Of a stretch of 64,000 nucleotides of DNA, positions 57,266 to 64,000 are shown piece after piece; position 1 is the first letter of the stretch; each line of letters begins with the position of its first letter. The notes under the pieces were generated by a model, which was not told the DNA's origin, ran no database searches, and saw only the letters and a program-made list of their open reading frames with translations. This DNA is from Takashimella koratensis. Its lineage: Eukaryota > Basidiomycota > Tremellomycetes > Trichosporonales > Tetragoniomycetaceae. The translations under genes and the position numbers were made by a program. Location of the stretch: NCBI GenBank assembly GCA_003116875.1, contig BCKT01000005.1, positions 1,550,001 to 1,614,000 on the forward strand, written 5' to 3'.

Positions 57266-57694
57266 TCAGCGTGTAGGACTGAAAGGAGGGCTTGGTGTCC
57301 AAGGCCAAGTTTTGAGCCTTTGTTTAAGACACATCAGCGCAGATCTTGTCAGCCGTGGAGAGAGAGAGAGGGGCGGCGTTGCCCTGTACCTCACAAGTAC
57401 TGTATATGACATACACTGTTCAGGACTCCGATGAAGTTTGTCAGCAAGCGACATCACGTTTTGCATCTTCCAGACGGAGTTTCCCATGACGTCCAGGAAA
57501 AACGCATGGATGTCTTCGGGCTTTTTTCGAAGGAATTCGAGCTTGATACAGTCGTCCTGGCACAGGTTGGACACGTATTGCATTGATCTTTTGACAACTG
57601 AGTATTTGGAGTGCCATTGGGGAGAAACGTTTCGCGTACAAACTTCGCAGAGCTCGGTGTCAGGCCAAGTAGGGGTCTCGAACAGGGTCGGCAA
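57266..57694 (-). pseudogene. Family B Cys-rich orphan protein, copy B4 (N-terminal part, probably truncated)
   Basis: 142 codons from ATG 57694: CEVC near residue 16, CQDDC, then FLRKKPEDIHAFFLDVMGNS, aligned to the B1 helix, and MSYTVLVRY, aligned to the ILALVMV strand. After that the frame ends in a Ser/Pro/Arg tail with no match, and the expected SI-DCF block and C-terminal Cys pairs are absent. A frameshift or deletion near 57390 is likely but I could not place it. Confidence 0.45.
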
Positions 57695-58426
57695 AAGCGA
57701 TACGGTGTTGGAGTCGCGGGATTTCGAGGCAAGGTCGGAAGTGTCTTCGTTGTGAGACCTCGTGTGTGTTCACGATCAACAGTCGTATTGAGGGACTTGG
57801 GAAAACGACCAGGATTTCTAAATTGAGAGCGAGCAAGCGTACAGTGCCAAGGTAAGTAGGTTAGGGAAGACGAAGAATGTATATCAAGCTTTCACGGCAG
57901 TTTTACCTCGCTGTCGGTCTGTGAAAAAGCCGAAAGGAGGTATTGAAGGTGGTTTGTGCTCGCGCCCAACGTCGCAGAAGCTTTCCTGGAGTCATGGCAG
58001 CCATGGCAGAGGCTTGCAATGAAGGATAAGTGGGACCACGAGTGGTGAGGTGTCGAAGCAAATAGGGCAAAAGACAAACAACGCGAAAGGTTTATCCGGC
58101 TTGTGCTTGAATGGATCCGCTAACGAGTCCTGTTCTAAAATATGGGTGTAATTCGGGTGATTGGGCGAGCTTTAGGGAAGAATATCAGTTCGTGAGGATG
58201 ACTCTCAGCAGATGCACAGATGCTGTACATAGGTAATCGCCCAAGATGAGCTATCACGACAAGATTCCAAACGAGTACCAAAGTCTTTGCATTCATAATT
58301 TCGGAAACGCATACTGTTTGTAGAGCACTGACGGGACAACTAGATATTTCTGTTTCATTTGAGCCTTGCCTTGCACGCAGTAGATGTATGATCCCCAGGA
58401 GCGACACAATGCATGTGGAGGGTAAC
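57695..58426. other. Intergenic region between MFS gene 3' end and B4
   Basis: No supported gene. Holds the B4 promoter and the 3' flank of the MFS gene. Confidence 0.4.
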
Positions 58427-60265
58427 TCAGTAGGTGTAACGGAAGTGAGGGTTCTAAATCTGTTAGCGCTACTCTGAAAAGATTACTTACCTGTCGGTCG
58501 GTCATATCCGTCAAACCGAAAAGAGCACCCTCGATAGCCTGCTGTTCCGGGGTAACACCCGATCTCTCCGCCTCCTTGTCGCGACGAGCGTTCTCTGCGC
58601 GGACCCAGATGTACCAAACAACCAAGATCACTTCGTTGACGGCAAAGCAGACACAGCAGAAGATAAGACCAGGGCGGTAATTGGGCGCGGTCGAAGCCTG
58701 GAACGCTTGAGGACCGATGACAAAGCCGAGGCACCATGCGACGAAGATGAGACCCTGAGCCACCTGTTTCTTGGTACGACCAGCGACGTTGAGACCAGTG
58801 TTGGACCAGAGGATGAAACTGGCAGGTGTGTAGGTACCGGTAATCCAGAAACCGACGAGACGCCCCCAGCGCTGGTCGTTGCCCAGCAAACCCTCGAGGA
58901 AAATACCAATGATGGCGGGGATCATGAGACCCATCGCGATTAACAGTCTCATGTTCTTGTGCGGGAACTTGGTCACGGCGTAGCCAACGAAGCAAGTGCC
59001 CTGAACGTCAGCTTTGCTCCAGCTGGTGTGACTTACGACAAACTGGAAGGCGTACCACGGGAGCTGGTAAGTGATCGTTTGCTCCGTGTTGAGCCCGAAA
59101 GACTTCAAAATAAGCGTCGAGAACGTTGAGAATCCGCCAGACGCGCAACTCGATAGGAGCGTGAAGAACATGAGGAGGTAGATTTGTGGGTCGACAAGGC
59201 ACTCCATAGCCTGAGACCACTTGAATTTGGTGCCTGCGCCAGTCTCGCCAGTGTTGTTCTTGACCAAACGAGCGTGGGCGTAGACCTTCTCCTCCGCGGA
59301 GAGCCAACGAGCGTTAGTCGGGGTACAGAGAGTCCACCAAAGGATGACTCCCCATACGAGCGACAGAGCACCGAGGAACACTAGGTCCGTCAGCAAGGAG
59401 GAATTACTTGCTTTGCTTACAGTTGATAGCTCTCCAAGAGCCGAGAGTGGTGCCAACGGCTGCTTTACCAACGTAGTAGTTGATGATCAAGATGAAGAAC
59501 GAGAAAAACGAGTTCATTGCGCTAAACTTTGTCAGCCATGTCAAAGGACGCTAAACTCACAAGAAAGAGAGCGATCGCAGGGCCTGCTCTTCACGCTTGT
59601 ACCATGCGGTAACAATGACGAGGAAACCGGGAGTGACTGGTGCTTCCAGAATACCAAGAAGCGTACGAACAGCCATGACTATAGTTAGCAACTTGTTACC
59701 CTAGTCTTCGCTTACGCTGCTCAAAGTTCCTGCAAGCGGCGAGGCACATGACGCAGACACCCCAGCCGATAACGGTATACGCCAAGACTCGGTCAAGTGG
59801 CAGGCGATGCAGGATCCAAGCGAACGGAAACTCGAAGATCATGTAGGCTAGGTAAAAACCGGTCGACAACCATGCGAAATCGTTGCCTACGAGTCCCGCG
59901 TTCGTGGTAAGGTCAAACGCCACGCCCGACGACAATGAGATTTTGTCAGAGTACTACAAGTTCGCGAACACGTAAGCTCAACCAATATTTGCGTCGCTCT
60001 AAACGCGCTGACTCACTTGGATACCGTAAGTGATCATGAGCAAGGGAACCATATGCCAATCAATCTTGGCCAGGAACTTGCGTTCTTTCGCAATCTCCTC
60101 AGGGGTGAGCTCCTGGTCGACACCCAAGTGAGCCTGACGATCCGTCTCCTCGTCCGCAACGTCCATGATTTGAACGTCGAGGTCGCGGATCTTTTCGCCC
60201 ACGTCCACGTGGTCGGCGATTTGGGTCATCTCGACGTCCCTCGGGGTTTCCAAGTCCTTCGACAT
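58427..60265 (-). CDS. MFS anion:cation symporter, Dal5/allantoate permease family
   Basis: Plasma-membrane carrier for organic anions; the family includes allantoate, nicotinate and pantothenate carriers. Start ATG 60265; a 75-residue acidic cytosolic N-terminus ends at IDWHMVPLLMITYGIQ, the usual entry to TM1. Exons join to YSDKISLSSGVAFD, DFAWLSTGFYLAYMIFEFPFAWIL, LDRVLAYTVIGWGVCVMCLAA, then TPGFLVIVTAWYKREEQALR, and TM7-12 with FGLNTEQTITYQLPWYAFQF and LVGFWITGTYTPASFILWSNTGLNVAGRTKK in separate parts. The last small exon gives NPHFRYTY-stop at 58427, a typical end of this family. Twelve TM segments expected. Substrate unknown; the adjacent ketopantoate-reductase-like gene makes a branched carboxylate plausible. 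Confidence 0.92.
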
Positions 60266-60444
60266 GGTATTTACAACGACGCAGTGGTGGGCGCGATAAT
60301 AAAACAACTAGAAGTGATAGTCAAACAACGAACGGCGACCGGATGGAGAGGCGATTCCTGGGTATCTGAGGCGTGTCGGTATCTATCGCCGCAATATATA
60401 CGGGCCGTCGAAAACAAGGTCTCAGGGCTCGCCAAGAGGCGAAT

Positions 60445-60457
60445 CGGACAGAGTCCG
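60445..60457. promoter_or_regulatory. CGGAC-N3-GTCCG palindrome in the MFS / reductase promoter
   Basis: CGGACAGAGTCCG, perfect arms. 180 nt upstream of the MFS start (minus) and about 460 nt upstream of the reductase-like start (plus). Confidence 0.7.
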
Positions 60458-60918
60458 CCTATTTTGTATTCCCCCGAGCCATCCGAGTTCTCGAACGACT
60501 CGGACCCTGAGCTCCTATTGTTCTCGTGACTTTCGGCAACTCGTCAATTGGCTGATACCGACCGCGGTAAAGCCTCCAGAGGAGGGTTTCTCTCGGCCCG
60601 CTGACCTCAGATAGGAGTGCGTGAGTGTTTCTTTCCGCGAGGAAATGCCTATCTTTGGGTTCTTCTGAAATTGCTGAACCCCTCAACTCCGTAAATCGGC
60701 ACAGGATAACGGAGTTGATGGCTGCTCCTCGTCCCACCAAGGGTGTGTGTTCATGATAGGCCACAGTCCGTGAGGTGGACCTTGGGCTGTCAGATGTAGC
60801 CGAAAGTCTTGGCACCTTCTCTGGCTGCTCTTCCGGGGTTCAAAGGGGCTTGTTGATTGACGTTCATGCTTACTGAACTCCTACCGACTGCTTACCCAGT
60901 TCCACTTGACCGACACCA

Positions 60919-62353
60919 TGCCTATCGCCGTTCCCGACACACCAGTCGACATCCTCCTCGTTGGCCTGGGCGCCATCGGTTCCGTCTACGCGTACATGCT
61001 GGAGAAGGTATTCCTCTTCATCGTCTAACTGTTAGTCAGCCTCTGACAAGTGAGTCCAGTCCGGGAAAGCCCGAATCACCGCGGTCGCACGAAGCAACTA
61101 CAATATCTATGCGGGTCCGGGGGTGACACTCGATACGACCAAGTTTGGCAAGATTGAGGGGTGGAGACCATCGCGTTGTGAGTGAACCTTTGTCTGGAAG
61201 GAAGTCCTTGTTTCGAGAGCTTGGTGTTAACGACCTCTCAGTATTCCGGTCACAGGCCGAAGCACTCGCTGACGGGACGCACTATACCTTTTGCCTCGTC
61301 GCGACCAAGTGCCTTCCTGATGTCCTCCCAACCCCTGTACTCCTTGCCGATGCGATTGCCAGCGGTCAGATAGGAGCCTGGTCTCTTATTCAGGTAAGTC
61401 TCCCACATTCTGCGTACCACAGACTGATGATGATTCAGAACGGACTTGGGGTTGAAGAGGACCTGTACAAGGCTGTCGACGGTTTGAACACGCCCGTCAT
61501 CTCCAGCCTGGCATGGATGGGCGTCGTGCCTTCTGCCGACGGGAGCATAATCACATGGAAGGGTCCCGAAGTTCTGTGTTCGGGTGTATACAACGAAACA
61601 TTGGGAAAGATGACGATCCGAGCGACTCTGGCGCTTGACCAATGGGTTGAGCTGGTGACATCTGGGGGAGGCGTAGTGAAGACGACAGATAATATCAATG
61701 CAGTTCGCTATTCCAAGGTGGGTGCCTCTAGTTTTCCGTTCATCGAACCGACGTTGCTGCGACCTGCATTGATGGCTTATTAGAACGTCATTAACTGCGC
61801 TTGGTCCTCCATGCAGGGCCTGGCACGTACCCTTCCGTCGTCGTGGTACGAGTTCCCTTCCGAGATTGTGCAGCCTATGAAAGACTTTATCCGAGAAGTT
61901 GTCGACGTCGGATTCGACTCGGGTTTGTTGAAGGTGGGAATGGTGCAGTGCCCTGATCTCGTACCAATGGGCGACCGGGAAGAAGTAGCCGCACATTGCT
62001 GGTCGAAGGTGGGTTCAAGCCAAAAGAGTACAAGTGCTGATCCGAAGGTGATTGAGAGGAGCTGGGAGCGGAAACACCATGGTGGCGGACACAGGATGTC
62101 ACTCTGGGTAGACGTTGAGATGGGACGGCCCTTTGAGCTAGAGGTGAGTATGGTAATGTAATTCAGCTGATAGAGTCACCAGGTTATCGTGGCATCCGTT
62201 TACAAGTTGGCACGGAAGCTGGGGAAGGAGACACCGAGGTTGGATCTGGTGTATGCGCTGTTGAAGGGGCTGCAGGCACATTTGGTTGAGCAGCGCGACG
62301 TTCAGGCTAGTGCAGCGAAGAGCGCCGCCGTTAAGGCAGCAGTCGCAGTATGA
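60919..62353 (+). CDS. Ketopantoate reductase (ApbA/PanE) family protein
   Basis: NADPH-dependent 2-oxoacid reductase family. Exons include 60919-61007, 61060-61177, 61242-61393, 61439-61717, 61784-62143 and 62183-62353. The N-terminal Rossmann motif is ILLVGLGAIGSVYAYML (GxGxxG). Next come ARSNY (phosphate-binding Arg), ATKCLPD, and IQNGLGVEEDL, the conserved Gln-Asn-Gly joined across an intron. The helical C-terminal domain starts with KNVINCAWSSMQGLAR and has GHRMSLWVDVEMGRPFELE, near the substrate site, then LARKLGKETPRLDLVYALLKGL. Roughly 360 residues. Paralogues in fungi often act on other 2-oxoacids, so a biosynthetic pantoate role is not assured. Lies between an MFS carrier and a PrpD gene. 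Confidence 0.88.
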
Positions 62354-62633
62354 GGACTGCGGTTCCCTGGGCAGTTTTGACGGTGTACATATTGGCTTTG
62401 GGTCCCACATTATGCATTAGTCTTGCTTGATATCTTTCCTTCAGATCGCGAGCCTTTGTGCAATATTTATCACTTACCCGATAGCGGAGTCCTTGCAGAA
62501 GCTTTGAAGATCTCTTCGGGAGACAACACATCCCATTGCCCTCAAAGCTTTACGCGCCAGACACCTTCCGAATCTCGGAGGCCGTGACGACCTAAGATTA
62601 CCCTAGACGGCGGTGTCCGAACGGCTGCCAAAA

Positions 62634-62685
62634 GCCATTTAAACCCGGCGGACTTTGTCCGCCTCAGGTTCTGCCATTTAAACCC
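62634..62685. promoter_or_regulatory. Extended CGGAC-N3-GTCCG palindrome flanked by a 13-nt direct repeat
   Basis: GGCGGACTTTGTCCGCC at 62647-62663 has perfect 7-nt arms around TTT. It lies between two copies of GCCATTTAAACCC (62634-62646 and 62673-62685). About 70 nt upstream of the PrpD start. Confidence 0.75.
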
Positions 62686-62730
62686 CCGGCCTCGCGTACC
62701 TCTGACTGATCAACAATCACGACCGTCACA

Positions 62731-64000
62731 ATGACCTCTCCTTCAAGGACACTTGCCAGCTGGGCAGCTAGCTTACCTCGTTCGCGCACGGCCACTGCTT
62801 TCCCCGAGGCGACGCAGGGGGTGATTGACCTCCTTGGCTGTCTAGTCGGCGGTGCTGCTGAATCTACTCCTCGAAAAGCTGCCCAGTTCGCCATTACTCT
62901 CGGCCAGGGACGCTGCACCATCGTCGGTCACTCGACCAAGGTCTCTGCACCGGCAGCAGCGTTTGCCAACGCCGCTTCTGCACATATTCTCGATTTTGAC
63001 GACAGCTTCCGACCGCTCACTGGTCACCCGTCGTGTACTATCGTCCCGGCCATTTTGGCTGTCGCCGAGGACCGAGGCAAGTCCGGCGCCGACCTATTGG
63101 ACGCATACATCGTGGGCGTCGAAATCGCAGCGTCAATAGGGCGAGCGGAACCGAAACATCATGACGTAGGGTGGCATGGAACCGCGACTGTCGGTGTGGT
63201 CGCAACGGCGGTAGCGTGTGCGAGATTGATCGGGTTGGGAGAAGAGGGGATAGCCAGCGCGATTAGTATCGCTGTGAGTTCGGCGAGCGGGACTAGAGGG
63301 CAGATCGGGTACGACGTAAAGTGTATCCAACCTGGCTTCGCGGCAAGAGACGGGGTCACGGCGGCGTACCTTGCCGAGATTGGGATCAAGGGTGTTCCAG
63401 AAGCGCTCGCCGGGCCGTGGGGTTTCTCCTCACTCTACTGCATGCGAGGAAAGAATGTAGGTCAAGACCGTAGTGCTAGGGTTGACCAGTCAGGAGTCTG
63501 GCTCGTATACCGTACCCGGGGAAGATGAGCCACTGGCCATCGTCGAACCTGGAATCACATTCAAGCCCTACCCGACCTGCGGCAGTACCCATCGCACCCT
63601 CGCCGCCGTCTTCGACCTTTGCTCCAAATACCAGCTTACCGCGGACCAGATCGAGGGCATCGAGACGATCATTCCGTTCCTCAACACGGCCAACCTTCGA
63701 TACAACGATCCGACCAACGGCATGCAAGCCAAGTTCAGTATGTCTTACACTTGCGCCCTCGCCGTGTTGTACGGCCAGATCCGGTTGTCCGATTTCGAGG
63801 ACGCAGCGGTTCAACGGGCAGAGGTGCAAGCGTTCATGCCCAAGATCAAGATGGTAACTCTCCCAGGAAGCGAACACACCGACCTCACGTTCCTCGAGAT
63901 GCCATGCACGACCAAGATCACGCTCAAGACCGGTCAAGTGCTCGAGGATGTGCGATATGCACGAAAGGGAGAGAGGACGGATCCACTCTCGGCGAAAGAG
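62731..64000 (+). CDS. MmgE/PrpD family protein (3' end outside the window)
   Basis: Family of 2-methylcitrate dehydratases, cis-aconitate decarboxylases and related iminodisuccinate enzymes. One intron seen (63457-63493), whose removal joins GKN to ESGSYTVPGEDEP. Family marks: VIDLLGCLVGG, ANAASAHILDFDDSF, GHPSCTIVPAILAVAE, LLDAYIVGVEIAASIGR, HHDVGWHGTATVGVVATA, SSASGTRGQIGYDVKCIQPGFAARDGVTAA, in separate parts, then KPYPTCGSTHRTLAAV. No targeting peptide is obvious. Open to the last base, about 410 codons present of an expected 450-500. It shares a promoter palindrome with the upstream MFS and PhyH genes. Confidence 0.9.

Noticed and set aside
62600..62700. tRNA-like stretch (GGTGTCCGAACGGC)
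   Set aside because: No acceptor stem, anticodon arm or T-loop could be folded; the symmetry is the regulatory palindrome.
1..64000. CRISPR arrays, transposons, rRNA genes
   Set aside because: No regularly spaced repeats, no transposase, integrase or reverse transcriptase motifs, and no rRNA blocks were seen.

Overview
The window looks like nuclear DNA of a basidiomycete yeast, most likely a tremellomycete (Tremellales or Trichosporonales type). Genes are split by many short introns (about 34 to 100 nt) with GTRNGT donors and a recurrent CTGAC or CTAAC branch site just before the acceptor. Coding sequence is GC-rich. The protein families are those of a saprotrophic basidiomycete: Zn2Cys6 regulators, a Dal5-type MFS carrier, a mitochondrial ALDH, an arabinitol/mannitol-type SDR and a peroxisomal ABCD transporter. 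The species call is an inference.

Layout. 1-6.2 kb: tandem pair of a large orphan protein (family E), each copy interrupted once. 6.7-13.4 kb: Zn2Cys6 factor, divergent aldehyde dehydrogenase, beta-lactamase-fold hydrolase. 13.8-17.2 kb: three copies of a small orphan protein (family D) around a 100-N gap bounded by G runs. 17.7-34 kb: mostly conserved genes (a basic coiled-coil protein, TMA22/DENR, a FIT/SCS3 lipid-droplet protein, a PX-domain protein, a very large Zn2Cys6 factor, a mitochondrial SDR). 35.6-47.2 kb: dense array of small Cys-rich orphan proteins (families A, B, C), nearly all carrying a stop or frameshift, among long G/C homopolymers. 47.6-53.2 kb: ABCD peroxisomal transporter and a phytanoyl-CoA dioxygenase, convergent. 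53.7-55.7 kb: a third Zn2Cys6 factor. 56.1-57.7 kb: two more family B copies. 58.4-64 kb: Dal5-type MFS carrier, ketopantoate-reductase-like enzyme and MmgE/PrpD protein (cut by the window end).

Two things stand out. First, about 16 copies of five orphan families all lie on the minus strand. Members of A, B and C share an N-terminal CxxC and a C-terminal C-x2-C-x4-C-x2-C-like knot, and most copies have one or two frame breaks inside an otherwise long, alignable frame. Second, the palindrome CGGAC-N3-GTCCG occurs upstream of PhyH/Zn2Cys6 factor, of MFS/ketopantoate-reductase-like gene, and of PrpD. This suggests that 51.9-64 kb is a co-regulated catabolic cluster controlled by the embedded Zn2Cys6 factor. 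Exon joins were worked out by eye from splice signals and protein continuity; no search was run.
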